From Enterovibrio norvegicus DSM 15893 (GTDB taxonomy: Bacteria > Pseudomonadota > Gammaproteobacteria > Enterobacterales > Vibrionaceae): a stretch of DNA of 37,562 nt. The position numbers and the translations under genes were made by a program. The stretch covers positions 1 to 37,562 of the forward strand of contig NZ_FOWR01000047.1 of NCBI RefSeq assembly GCF_900115495.1, in the 5' to 3' direction. This document shows, one piece after another, positions 1 through 7,605 of this stretch (position 1 is the stretch's first letter; every line of letters begins with the position of its first letter). The notes beneath the pieces are model-generated. The model was given only the letters and a program-made list of their open reading frames with translations. It was not told where the DNA came from and ran no database searches.

Positions 1-80
1 TTGTTGTCGCTGCCGCTCGACTTGCATGTGTTAGGCCTGCCGCCAGCGTTCAATCTGAGCCATGATCAAACTCTTCAATT
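1..80 (-). rRNA. rrs: 16S ribosomal RNA, 5' end (partial)
   Basis: Read on the minus strand, the segment carries the near-universal start of bacterial 16S rRNA: GAGTTTGATCATGGCTCAG, then the conserved stretch through AACACATGCAAGTCGAGCGG. Only about the first 80 nt lie in the window; the rest continues past its left edge. The mature 5' end is placed at about position 80 by comparison with E. coli (AATTGAAGAG). It is the first gene of an rrn operon transcribed leftwards. The gmhB-rrn adjacency matches E. coli gmhB-rrnH. Confidence 0.97.
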
Positions 81-399
81 AGAATTTTGTTGTTATCCCC
101 ATCTCCGAAGAAACAGGTCTAACGCTCAATGAATACTGAATTACTTTTTTGCCCGTAGGCAAATCTGCATTGACTGTGTTGATAGCATCACTCCGAAGAG
201 CTCAACCATCTTGGGTCACTCAGTTCATTGATAAATCTTATGTCTATCAAGTACGAGTGCCCACACAGATTGTATAGGTCAAATTGTTAAAGAGCTGCCC
301 AGCTTCGCTGAGCGGAGAGAGATTTAAACTCAACTCCTTTTTTGAGTCAAGCACTTTTGCTTTCCTCATGTTAGCTGCGAACTTTGCCGTGCCAACAGG
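81..399 (-). promoter_or_regulatory. rrn leader with boxA antitermination site
   Basis: This is the transcribed spacer between the rrn promoters and 16S. On the minus strand, positions 295-284 read GCTCTTTAACAA, the boxA element bound by NusB/S10 for rRNA antitermination. Just downstream, CAATCTGTGTGGGCACTCG matches the E. coli rrn leader and probably forms part of the RNase III processing stem with sequence beyond 16S. No protein gene is supported here; a 66-codon open frame spanning 247-447 lies within this leader. Confidence 0.85.
322..350 (-). promoter_or_regulatory. rrn P2 promoter
   Basis: On the minus strand, TTGACT (350-345) is followed after 17 bp by TTAAAT (327-322). It lies between P1 and boxA, as P2 does in E. 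coli rrn operons. The -35 is near consensus and the -10 moderate. Confidence 0.7.
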
Positions 400-405
400 G
401 AGCGC

Positions 406-433
406 ATTATAGGGAGTGAATCGCTCTTGGCAA
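406..433 (-). promoter_or_regulatory. rrn P1 promoter
   Basis: On the minus strand, TTGCCA (433-428), a 16-bp spacer and a perfect TATAAT (411-406) are followed by a GCGCTCCC discriminator. A 16-bp spacer and GC-rich discriminator are hallmarks of ppGpp/DksA-controlled rRNA P1 promoters. The A/T-rich tract upstream (about 434-475) looks like an UP element. Confidence 0.85.
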
Positions 434-503
434 TACCTTTTTGACAAAAAAATCAGTTTTTCTTCAAAAAGCAGTTCAAGTGCTCAAAACATCATCATTG
501 TGA

Positions 504-529
504 TAAAAAAACAGCCCAAATGGGCTGTT
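504..529 (-). terminator. Rho-independent terminator of gmhB
   Basis: On the minus strand, stem AACAGCCC / GGGCTGTT with an ATTT loop runs into a U-tract (509-504). It sits 40 bp past the gmhB stop codon and insulates the rrn promoter region from gmhB transcription. Confidence 0.9.
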
Positions 530-569
530 TAGATAGATATATTCACTAAAAAGAAAATACGCCTGTGGC

Positions 570-1124
570 TTATATTTCTTTTAAATAGGCAGGCACATCA
601 GCAATGCTATCGAGTACAGCCGTTGCTAACGCCTCTCCTTCTTCTGATACTTGTTTTCCGGTGCGTACAAGAATCCTTGTAGCAACACCGGCAGCTTCGG
701 CGGCTCGCATGTCATCGGCTTTATCACCAATCATGACTGACTTATCCATGTCGATCTTCAAGAACTGACTCGCGTCTAAAAGCATTCCCGGCTTAGGTTT
801 GCGACAATCACAGTCCTTTTTGTAAGTTTCATCGCCATGTTCAGGGTGATGCGGACAATAGTAGATACCATCAAAATCTACGCCATTGTCTGCAAAATTC
901 CAGTCCATCCATTCAGTTAAGGAAAGGAAGTCGTCTTCGGTGTAATAACCACGAGCAATGCCTGACTGGTTCGTTACGAGTACAAGCAAGTAGCCCATCT
1001 CTTTCAATGCACGACATGCATCGAATACACCGTCGATATATTCAAAGTCGTCGACTTTGCTGATGTAACCATGATCAACGTTAATAACGCCGTCTCTATC
1101 AATAAATACCGCTGGATTGGCCAA
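570..1124 (-). CDS. gmhB: D-glycero-beta-D-manno-heptose 1,7-bisphosphate 7-phosphatase
   Basis: Cytosolic HAD-superfamily phosphatase that removes the 7-phosphate of heptose 1,7-bisphosphate in ADP-heptose synthesis for the LPS inner core. The 184-residue product shows HAD motif I DRDGVIN with D9 nucleophile and D11 acid/base, motif II TNQSG (51-55), a GmhB zinc site (C90, H92, C105, C107) and motif IV GDKADD (133-138). Length and sequence track E. coli GmhB closely. The start codon is TTG: no in-frame ATG lies upstream before a stop, and AGAGGG sits 7 nt ahead of it. It is divergent from trmO. In E. coli, metNIQ and rcsF separate these two genes; here only 125 bp does. Confidence 0.95.
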   Translation of the reverse strand: MANPAVFIDRDGVINVDHGYISKVDDFEYIDGVFDACRALKEMGYLLVLVTNQSGIARGYYTEDDFLSLTEWMDWNFADNGVDFDGIYYCPHHPEHGDETYKKDCDCRKPKPGMLLDASQFLKIDMDKSVMIGDKADDMRAAEAAGVATRILVRTGKQVSEEGEALATAVLDSIADVPAYLKEI

Positions 1125-1249
1125 AGCTATGCCCTCTATATATGCTTAGTGCGCGATTATGACATGCAATTCGCTCATCATCTATTGTCACACGGTCTCT
1201 TCATCTCGTTGTGGTAAAGTCTGCATCAAATGAAATAGAGAGTTACCTT

Positions 1250-1954
1250 ATGAATTACTCACTTGTCCCTGTGGGTCACATTCAATCCCCATTCAAAGAA
1301 AAGTTCGCTGTTCCTCGTCAGCCTGGATTAGCACCTAGCGCAAAGGCATCAATCATTTTGACAGGGGATGCCAATAACGAAGATGCTGTACGCGGCTTAA
1401 CTCAATTTTCACACATTTGGATTCTCTTCTTGTTTGATCAAAACCTCACACAAGGTTGGACACCAACCGTTCGCCCACCCCGTTTAGGCGGTAACGAAAG
1501 AGTTGGTGTATTTGCCAGTCGAGCGACTTTTCGTCCAAACGGCATTGGCATGTCTGTTGTAGCGATTAAAAACGTTCGCAGGGTTGACAGCCAAGTTATC
1601 ATTGAGATCGGTAGTTGTGATCTTGTTGATGGCACACCTGTTGTCGACATAAAGCCCTACATTCCGTATTCAGATGCAGTTCCAGATGCGATTGGTGGCT
1701 ACGCAAGCGAAGCGCCACAAACACTGGATGTTTCATTCAGCGCGGAAGCAAATTGTGCACTATCAAAGATCAATGATGGCCAACAAAAGGCACAAGTCAT
1801 CAAAGAAGTGCTAGCTCAAGACCCTCGCCCAGCCTATAAAAAGGGCAAAGACGACAAGAAAGAATATGCTGTTCATCTTTTCGATCTAAACGTGAAGTTT
1901 ATCGTTGATGAACCAACCATCGTTGTGACAACGATAGAAGCCTTTTGCGATTAG
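1250..1954 (+). CDS. trmO: tRNA (N6-threonylcarbamoyladenosine37-N6)-methyltransferase
   Basis: TrmO (formerly TsaA/YaeB) methylates t6A37 of certain tRNAs, such as tRNA-Thr, using S-adenosylmethionine. The 234-residue product matches E. coli TrmO through most of its length: FKEKFAVPRQPGL, FSHIWILF, PTVRPPRLGGN, TFRPNGIGMS, DLVDGTPVVDIKPY and EVLAQDPRPAY are family-signature segments. A GTG at 1211 could extend the frame by 13 residues, but the ATG at 1250 is preceded by GAGAG and gives the E. coli-like N-terminus. proS follows after 67 bp, the same order and direction as in E. coli. Confidence 0.94.
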   Translation: MNYSLVPVGHIQSPFKEKFAVPRQPGLAPSAKASIILTGDANNEDAVRGLTQFSHIWILFLFDQNLTQGWTPTVRPPRLGGNERVGVFASRATFRPNGIGMSVVAIKNVRRVDSQVIIEIGSCDLVDGTPVVDIKPYIPYSDAVPDAIGGYASEAPQTLDVSFSAEANCALSKINDGQQKAQVIKEVLAQDPRPAYKKGKDDKKEYAVHLFDLNVKFIVDEPTIVVTTIEAFCD

Positions 1955-1956
1955 GG

Positions 1957-1986
1957 TTGTCACTGGTAATATGGCCTACTTATTAC
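1957..1986 (+). promoter_or_regulatory. possible proS promoter
   Basis: TTGTCA (1957-1962; five of six consensus bases) lies 18 bp before TATTAC (1981-1986), just after the trmO stop codon. It is a plausible sigma-70 promoter for proS, but the -10 is weak and read-through from trmO is equally possible. Confidence 0.35.
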
Positions 1987-2021
1987 CTTCCATAATGTAA
2001 CTAGATAAACGGATAGCATAG

Positions 2022-3737
2022 ATGCGTACCAGTAAATACCTTCTTAGTACTCTGAAGGAAACGCCAAACGACGCAGAAATCATTAGCCACCAGCTAATGT
2101 TGCGTGCTGGCATGATCCGCAAACTGGCGTCAGGCCTATATACCTGGATGCCAAGTGGTTTGCGTGTTCTTCAAAAGGTTGAAAAAATCGTTCGTGAAGA
2201 AATCAATAACGCTGGCGCTATTGAAATTCTAATGCCCGTGGTTCAGCCCTTTGAACTTTGGGAAGAAACGGGTCGCTCTGAAAAGATGGGGCCTGAGCTT
2301 TTGCGCTTTACTGACCGTCACATGCGTCCGTTTATTCTGAGCCCTACCGCTGAAGAAGTGGTTACCAGCTTGGTTCGCAATGAAATCAACTCGTACAAGC
2401 AGCTTCCATTGAACTTGTACCAAATCCAGACGAAATTCCGTGACGAAAGACGCCCTCGTTTTGGCGCAATGCGTGCACGTGAATTCTCAATGATGGACGC
2501 GTATAGCTTCGATTTGGACAAAGAAGGTCTACAAGCATCATACGAAGCAATGCACGTCGCATACTGTGCTGCTTTCGACCGTATGGGTCTTGATTACCGT
2601 CCAGTGCTTGCTGACACCGGGGCGATTGGTGGTTCTGCTTCTCACGAATTCCACGTTCTTGCGAACAGTGGTGAAGACGTAATCGCATTCTCAACAGAGT
2701 CTGATTACGCAGCAAACGTTGAGATGGCTGAAGCGCTAGCACCTGCAGGTGAACGTGAAGCAGCAACACAAGAAATGACGATGGTTGATACGCCGAACGC
2801 AAAAACCATCGCGGAGCTTGTTGAGCAATTCAACCTTCCAATTGAAAAGACCGTTAAAACACTGTTTGTTAAAGCATCGGAAGAGTTTGATGGTGAATTG
2901 GTCGCGTTGCTCGTTCGTGGTGACCACGAGCTTAACGAAATCAAGGCTGAAAAACTGCCACAAGTTGCTGTTCCTTTTGAATTTGCAACTGAAGAAGAAA
3001 TTCGTGCAGCAGTTGGCGCAGGCCCAGGCTCTCTTGGCCCTGTAAACCTATCATTGACCTTCATTGCTGACCGCAGTGTTGCCGCAATGAGTGATTTCGG
3101 TGCGGGTGCCAATATCGACGATAAACATTACTTCGGTATTAACTGGGGCCGTGACGTCGAGTTGGGTGATGTTGCCGATATCCGTACTGTTGTTGACGGC
3201 GATCCAAGCCCTTGTGGCAAAGGTACGCTTCAACTTAAGCGTGGTATCGAAGTTGGCCATATCTTCCAGTTGGGTACAAACTACTCAGAAAAAATGAATG
3301 CTGGCGTACTGGGCCCTGATGGTAAGAACACTATCCTTGAGATGGGTTGTTACGGTATCGGCGTATCTCGCGTTGTTGCGGCTGCTATTGAACAGAACCA
3401 CGATGAAAACGGCATTATCTGGCCAGAATCACTTGCACCTTTCAGTGTTGCAATCGTTCCAATGAACATGCATAAATCTGAGCGTGTACGTGAAGCGGCA
3501 GAGAAGCTGTACGCTGCTCTAACGGCTGCGGGCATTGAAGTGTTGTTTGATGATCGTAAAGAACGTCCTGGCGTTATGTTCTCTGACATTGAATTGGTGG
3601 GTGTTCCACATACCATCATTATCGGTGAGCGCAGCATGGACAACGGTGTGTTTGAATACAAACACCGCCGTAACGGTGAAAAAGTGCCTGTTGAAATAGA
3701 CGCAATGGTTGAATACGTTAAGTCTCAAATGGCTTAA
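2022..3737 (+). CDS. proS: prolyl-tRNA synthetase
   Basis: Class II aminoacyl-tRNA synthetase charging tRNA-Pro in the cytosol. The 571-residue length (E. coli 572) and order of parts are those of the bacterial ProS type: N-terminal catalytic core with motif 1 near [14 protein letters not shown] and motif 2 around [11 protein letters not shown]; an inserted YbaK-like editing domain at roughly residues 225-405 that clears mischarged Ala-tRNA-Pro; motif 3 around [13 protein letters not shown]; and a C-terminal anticodon-binding domain. ATG at 2022 gives the family N-terminus [13 protein letters not shown]; its ribosome binding site (ACGGAT) is modest. A strong terminator follows the stop. Confidence 0.98.
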   Translation: MRTSKYLLSTLKETPNDAEIISHQLMLRAGMIRKLASGLYTWMPSGLRVLQKVEKIVREEINNAGAIEILMPVVQPFELWEETGRSEKMGPELLRFTDRHMRPFILSPTAEEVVTSLVRNEINSYKQLPLNLYQIQTKFRDERRPRFGAMRAREFSMMDAYSFDLDKEGLQASYEAMHVAYCAAFDRMGLDYRPVLADTGAIGGSASHEFHVLANSGEDVIAFSTESDYAANVEMAEALAPAGEREAATQEMTMVDTPNAKTIAELVEQFNLPIEKTVKTLFVKASEEFDGELVALLVRGDHELNEIKAEKLPQVAVPFEFATEEEIRAAVGAGPGSLGPVNLSLTFIADRSVAAMSDFGAGANIDDKHYFGINWGRDVELGDVADIRTVVDGDPSPCGKGTLQLKRGIEVGHIFQLGTNYSEKMNAGVLGPDGKNTILEMGCYGIGVSRVVAAAIEQNHDENGIIWPESLAPFSVAIVPMNMHKSERVREAAEKLYAALTAAGIEVLFDDRKERPGVMFSDIELVGVPHTIIIGERSMDNGVFEYKHRRNGEKVPVEIDAMVEYVKSQMA

Positions 3738-3750
3738 TGATTCAAACAAA

Positions 3751-3777
3751 AACGCCTCCAAGTTGGAGGCGTTTTTT
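3751..3777. terminator. bidirectional Rho-independent terminator, proS / response regulator
   Basis: AACGCCTCC / GGAGGCGTT stem with a 5-nt loop, T-run (3772-3778) on the plus side and A-run on the other. It serves proS from the left, and the minus-strand gene whose stop codon overlaps the T-run from the right. Confidence 0.92.
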
Positions 3778-4724
3778 TAAAGCACATTTTCGGAAAACGT
3801 GACGTAGTTTCTGCCTTTCTCCTTCGATAGGTACAAGGCATCATCCGCAAGCTTAAAATACTCGTCCACACTTCCGAGCTTTTCTTTCGCATCAACCATG
3901 GTTGCCCCAAAGCTCATCGTTACCGGAATACGTTTTCCATCGAACGTAAATTCATACAACTCAATCGATTCACGCAACCGCTCTAAAACAATGAACGCTT
4001 CTTTTTCATCATGCGGCGAAAACACCAAGCAAAATTCTTCTCCCCCTACTCGACCTACTCTGTCATAAGGGCGAAGCTTGTGACCTAACAGCCCTCCAAG
4101 TTGGCGCAATAATGCATCTCCACCAGGATGACCATAAGTATCGTTTACTTTCTTAAACCAATCGATATCACACAGGGCAAAACACAACTTCCCCTTCTCT
4201 CTTTCTATACGAGAGAAATCTTCATTTAAACGTTCAAACAGTGCCCTGCGATTAAGCAACCCCGTCAGTTCGTCGTAACTGGCAAGATGGTCTAAACGAT
4301 GCATCGCATCCACCAACCGAGATTGAAGCTCTAACGTACGGATCCCAACATCAACACGAGCACGAAGCACCTGTGTATTAAAAGGCTTGGGCACATAATC
4401 ATTAGCCCCTTTATTTAGCCCCAACGCGATATGTTCTGCACTGTCGCGCGCGGTGCAAATAATAATATAAGGCGGGTTTGATGTTTCGATTTGGCAGATC
4501 TTTTCACACAGTTCAATACCGCTATATCCCGGCATTTCCCAATCAAGAAGTAACAAAGATGGAGGATTAGGATGCATCATGACTTCTAATGCTTCCAGAC
4601 CATCATTTGCAACAATGACGTCTAGTCCCCATTTTCGTAGAAGTACTTCAACAAGCTTTGCTAAGGCTTTGTCGTCATCTGCAACCAATGCAGTGAATGA
4701 AGGGGCCATGTAGTTATCCAACAT
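3777..4724 (-). CDS. response regulator with diguanylate cyclase (REC-GGDEF) domain
   Basis: Makes cyclic di-GMP from two GTP when its receiver domain is phosphorylated; cytosolic. Residues 10-130 form a REC domain with acidic pair D16/D17, phospho-acceptor D61 (LLLDWEMPG), T91 and K113. Residues 145-315 are a GGDEF domain with metal-binding DID (186-188) and active site GGEEF (227-231). RPYD at 218-221 is the RxxD inhibitory site at the right distance, so product feedback inhibition is likely. The architecture resembles single-REC WspR/PleD-type cyclases. No histidine kinase is encoded nearby. The ATG at 4709 (residue 6) has a better ribosome site (GGA at 7 nt) than the first ATG and may be the real start. 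Confidence 0.92.
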   Translation of the reverse strand: MLDNYMAPSFTALVADDDKALAKLVEVLLRKWGLDVIVANDGLEALEVMMHPNPPSLLLLDWEMPGYSGIELCEKICQIETSNPPYIIICTARDSAEHIALGLNKGANDYVPKPFNTQVLRARVDVGIRTLELQSRLVDAMHRLDHLASYDELTGLLNRRALFERLNEDFSRIEREKGKLCFALCDIDWFKKVNDTYGHPGGDALLRQLGGLLGHKLRPYDRVGRVGGEEFCLVFSPHDEKEAFIVLERLRESIELYEFTFDGKRIPVTMSFGATMVDAKEKLGSVDEYFKLADDALYLSKEKGRNYVTFSENVL

Positions 4725-4910
4725 CGAGTCATGAATAAAAATATAACACTCACCGTTCTATTGTATTGACTAGTGCTCAATAAATGACCCAGCTTTTAGC
4801 GTTCCATCACACTCGTTATGGAAACAGTTGAATAACAATAGCTTCAAAGCTCGCTATGCATACCAAGCCCAACTAATACGGCATGCTAAAGTTGTTATAA
4901 CCACAGAGAT

Positions 4911-4919
4911 CCAAGGATG
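4911..4919 (+). promoter_or_regulatory. possible CsrA-binding site in the phospholipase leader
   Basis: CCAAGGATG in the untranslated leader, 14 nt before the phospholipase start codon, resembles the high-affinity CsrA motif (ACARGGAUGU). It also holds the only Shine-Dalgarno-like bases here, at unusually wide spacing. This is inference from motif similarity only. Confidence 0.3.
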
Positions 4920-4932
4920 AATCGGCCATCAC

Positions 4933-6087
4933 ATGAAGAAGAAGAATAAAAGCACCAAAAGCGCACCTCAAAAGGTCGCTCTGATACTCAGTGGGGGTGG
5001 GGCACGTGCTGCATATCAAGTGGGCGTGTTGAAAGCGATTTCTGAATGGTATCCACGCGTCCATGCCAGCCCTTTTACGATTTATTGCGGAATCTCGGCA
5101 GGCGCACTCAACGCAACATCGCTCGCATGCCATTCGTCATCTTTCCGACTCGGCGTCAAAAAATTGTCTTGGCTTTGGTCGAAGCTTCACACCAAAGATG
5201 TTTTTAGTAGCTCCTACGGCGACATACTGCATCATTTAGGACGACAAGGGTTTGCGCGTATGCGCGCACAGTACCACTGCGCCCCGCCTTTTGGCCTACT
5301 CGACAATCGCCCTCTCAGAACACTGCTCAACAACGTCATAAACTACAACAAGATAGAACACCAAATAATCAACAAGCACTTACATGGCTTAGCCATTACG
5401 GCGTCGAATTATCAAACCAGTAAGTCCGTCACCTTCTATCAGGGACAACCTGAGATCAAACCTTGGGTACGCTCACGGGCAATCGGGCAGCAATGCCAAA
5501 TCACGACAGAACACTTGCTTGCTTCATCTGCAATTCCGATTGTTTTCCCCGCATCTCAGATTGGGCATGGTTATTACGGGGATGGTTCTGTACACCAAAT
5601 TGCACCGCTACGACCCGCTTTAAAGATGGGGGCAGAGAAGCTCCTCATCATTGATTTAGCGCCACCACAAACTAAGAGCAAACAAGCCGTACCCAGTGCG
5701 CCAGGGCTTGCGACGCTAGGCGGACATTTAATGGATGCGATCTTCGCCGATACATTGTCAGCCGATCTTGAGCACCTCGATAGAATGAACAACATCGTTT
5801 CTTCGCTCGACAGTAAAAAAGCCGAAAATTTGGCGCTGCGGCAAGTATCTGCCTTCCACCTCTCCCCCTCCAGCCCATTTGAGCCCTTGGTTGAGAAGTA
5901 TTATTCTCATATGCCTATTGCTGTTAGGGGCTTAATGAGGTTACTGGGCATTAGCCCGGTTGAAGATGCAGCGATCACCAGTTATCTGCTTTTTGAGCCG
6001 AAATATATCAACCACTTAATTGACATGGGATACCAAGATGCTCAAAATCGTCGATCCGATTTGACGGCGTTTCTCTCCATCGAATAA
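4933..6087 (+). CDS. patatin-like phospholipase family protein
   Basis: Predicted serine lipid acyl hydrolase. It has the glycine-rich oxyanion loop GGGARAAYQ (21-29), nucleophile elbow GISAG with S55, LASSAIPIVFP (196-206) and the dyad aspartate in YGDGS (D217; DGS instead of the usual DGG/DGA). The catalytic domain fills residues 14-235; the C-terminal 150 residues are not recognised. No signal peptide is seen; the N-terminus is lysine-rich, so it is probably cytosolic or peripherally membrane-bound. The substrate cannot be told from sequence. It is divergent from the REC-GGDEF gene and 100 bp upstream of a second GGDEF gene. ATG 4933 is the first in-frame start, with a stop 15 nt upstream and a poorly spaced ribosome site. 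Confidence 0.88.
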   Translation: MKKKNKSTKSAPQKVALILSGGGARAAYQVGVLKAISEWYPRVHASPFTIYCGISAGALNATSLACHSSSFRLGVKKLSWLWSKLHTKDVFSSSYGDILHHLGRQGFARMRAQYHCAPPFGLLDNRPLRTLLNNVINYNKIEHQIINKHLHGLAITASNYQTSKSVTFYQGQPEIKPWVRSRAIGQQCQITTEHLLASSAIPIVFPASQIGHGYYGDGSVHQIAPLRPALKMGAEKLLIIDLAPPQTKSKQAVPSAPGLATLGGHLMDAIFADTLSADLEHLDRMNNIVSSLDSKKAENLALRQVSAFHLSPSSPFEPLVEKYYSHMPIAVRGLMRLLGISPVEDAAITSYLLFEPKYINHLIDMGYQDAQNRRSDLTAFLSIE

Positions 6088-6125
6088 AACCTGTTAAACA
6101 GATTAATCATCGTAAGATCGATCAT

Positions 6126-6153
6126 TTGGAATACTTTTTGCTTTAAGTATAAC
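6126..6153 (+). promoter_or_regulatory. promoter of the second diguanylate cyclase
   Basis: TTGGAA (6126-6131), 16-bp spacer, TATAAC (6148-6153), placed 35 bp before the ATG at 6188. Nine of twelve consensus bases match. Confidence 0.5.
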
Positions 6154-6187
6154 TAGCCCGCAGTAATGGATTTTAGAGGCATTATCG

Positions 6188-7054
6188 ATGAGTACTCGAC
6201 AACTGGAACAGTTAAAGCAAACAGCGATACAATCGCGCCGCGTTCCTTTAGCCGCAGATCAGCGTCTGATAGTGCTACAAAAACTGCAAGGCAGGCTCGA
6301 GATAGATTCGCTTTTCGAGGTTTTTTGCCGAGAACTCGAAAAGCAAATCGATATCTCCCGTCTTATCTGGGAACACAACGAGATTTCTCACATTGTTCGG
6401 CGTGGTGGCTCCACCGATTACCGTCAAACCTTCTCCATCAAATTCGCGCAGTCTCCATTGGGCATGCTGCAATATTGCACGCCCTACAAACTCGACACTG
6501 ATGAGATAAGCCTGATCCACACGTACCACAGATTACTAGCAGGGCCATTGAGCAATGCAATTGAATACAATCGCGTTAGAAACCTTGCCTTGCTTGATAA
6601 CTTAACAGGCCTGAACAACCGCACCAGTTTTGAACAAGATATTCGTCAATCTATCGCACTCACAGAACGCCAAGATCATGGTTTGATCTTAATGATTTTC
6701 GACATGGATAATTTCAAACAGGTCAATGACACCTATGGTCACTTAGATGGTGATAAAGTGCTACGCCGCTTTGCTCTGCTTTTGAAGCAAGCTATTCGCG
6801 CCTCTGATCGTTGCTACAGGCTTGGTGGTGATGAATTTGCCGTTCTACTGACACCCGCTACACGCGAGTCAGCACAATTAGTGAATGAGCGATTAAAAAC
6901 ACTCATATCAAAAGATGCCTTGCTCACATCTCACAATATCTCCAGTTCTGTCGGCTGCTCTATCTATCAACAAGGCGACAACAGCACATCCATGTTTGAG
7001 CGTGCAGATCGAGGTATGTACCGACACAAGAATAGCCGCCGTCGTCCTGCATAA
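6188..7054 (+). CDS. diguanylate cyclase (GGDEF domain protein)
   Basis: Predicted c-di-GMP synthase of 288 residues. The C-terminal GGDEF domain (about 130-288) has metal ligands in DMD (172-174), active-site GGDEF (213-217) and an RxxD inhibitory site RASD (204-207), so catalysis and product inhibition both look intact. The N-terminal 125 residues have no clear family signature; size and predicted alpha/beta character would fit a GAF-like sensor, but this is a guess. No membrane segment is seen, so it should be soluble. AGAGG lies 8 nt before the ATG. An overlapping ATG frame at 6166 is a shadow. Confidence 0.92.
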   Translation: MSTRQLEQLKQTAIQSRRVPLAADQRLIVLQKLQGRLEIDSLFEVFCRELEKQIDISRLIWEHNEISHIVRRGGSTDYRQTFSIKFAQSPLGMLQYCTPYKLDTDEISLIHTYHRLLAGPLSNAIEYNRVRNLALLDNLTGLNNRTSFEQDIRQSIALTERQDHGLILMIFDMDNFKQVNDTYGHLDGDKVLRRFALLLKQAIRASDRCYRLGGDEFAVLLTPATRESAQLVNERLKTLISKDALLTSHNISSSVGCSIYQQGDNSTSMFERADRGMYRHKNSRRRPA

Positions 7055-7136
7055 TCCCCCCTATTCACGCCGTTTTCTCTCCTTTCGTCTCCCTTTTTAC
7101 GATATATTTCACTCAGCGTTTTATTTAGGAGTGACT

Positions 7137-7343
7137 ATGCAAGTCTACGATTGTTGCACGTTGGTTCGTCAACGCTATGCAGAAATTGGCAGCGGTGAAC
7201 AAGGCTATATTCCAAAAGCCATTCACTGTGCGATCAAAACCTTAAACTCAATTGCATCAGACGACTCTCTTCCAGAAGAGACTCGCGATCAGGCAGCATT
7301 TGCGGCAGCAAATTTGCTGATCAGTGACCATGAGGATGCCTAA
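7137..7343 (+). CDS. yaeP: YaeP family protein (UPF0253)
   Basis: A 68-residue protein matching E. coli YaeP along its length: [30 protein letters not shown] and [12 protein letters not shown] align with the E. coli family pattern. Function unknown. The start is ATG 7137, because AGGAG sits 6 nt upstream and the length then fits the family; the open frame continues upstream to 6915 but that part overlaps the GGDEF gene. The stop overlaps the next gene's start (TAATG), so the pair is translationally coupled. In E. coli yaeP also lies between tilS and proS. Confidence 0.92.
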   Translation: MQVYDCCTLVRQRYAEIGSGEQGYIPKAIHCAIKTLNSIASDDSLPEETRDQAAFAAANLLISDHEDA

Positions 7344-7531
7344 TGAATCTGAAAAACTTTGAGAACATGGATACAGTGATGCTGATGAGCATTGTGAACA
7401 TGAAGCTGAGAGATGATTTCAATTCTTTAGAAGATCTCGTTAGATACTTTGATATTGATGCCGAAGCACTGAAAAACAAACTGGCGACTGCTGGTTTTGA
7501 CTACATGGAAGAACAAAAGCAGTTTCGATAA
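7343..7531 (+). CDS. DUF4250 domain-containing small protein
   Basis: A 62-residue acidic protein with the family-typical segment SIVNMKLRDDFNSLEDL, predicted all-helical, of unknown function. ATG overlaps the yaeP stop by one base and GAGG lies 7 nt upstream. A strong terminator follows 22 bp after the stop, closing a two-gene operon. Confidence 0.88.
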   Translation: MNLKNFENMDTVMLMSIVNMKLRDDFNSLEDLVRYFDIDAEALKNKLATAGFDYMEEQKQFR

Positions 7532-7551
7532 CTCTTTACCGTCCCCCAATT

Positions 7552-7580
7552 AAAAACGGAAGCATCAGCTTCCGTTTTTT
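7552..7580. terminator. bidirectional Rho-independent terminator
   Basis: An 11-bp stem AAAACGGAAGC / GCTTCCGTTTT with ATCA loop and T/A-runs on both sides. It serves the yaeP-DUF4250 operon (plus) and the NSS transporter gene (minus). Confidence 0.93.
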
Positions 7581-7605
7581 CATTCTTAGCCGCGCAGGTT
7601 TGCGT

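Noticed and set aside
247-447. 66-codon minus-strand frame upstream of 16S
   Set aside because: Covers the rrn P1/P2 promoters, boxA and leader, which fully explain the sequence.
2386-2802. 138-codon minus-strand frame inside proS
   Set aside because: Antisense shadow of proS with no independent signals.
6166-6501. 111-codon plus-strand frame starting before the second GGDEF gene
   Set aside because: Overlaps the true GGDEF gene in another frame; the product is basic and low-complexity.
3777-7054. CBASS-like or other defence island around the patatin gene
   Set aside because: No CD-NTase, ubiquitin-like, HORMA/TRIP13 or other defence partner is present; the cyclases are ordinary GGDEF enzymes and base composition looks similar to that of the neighbours.
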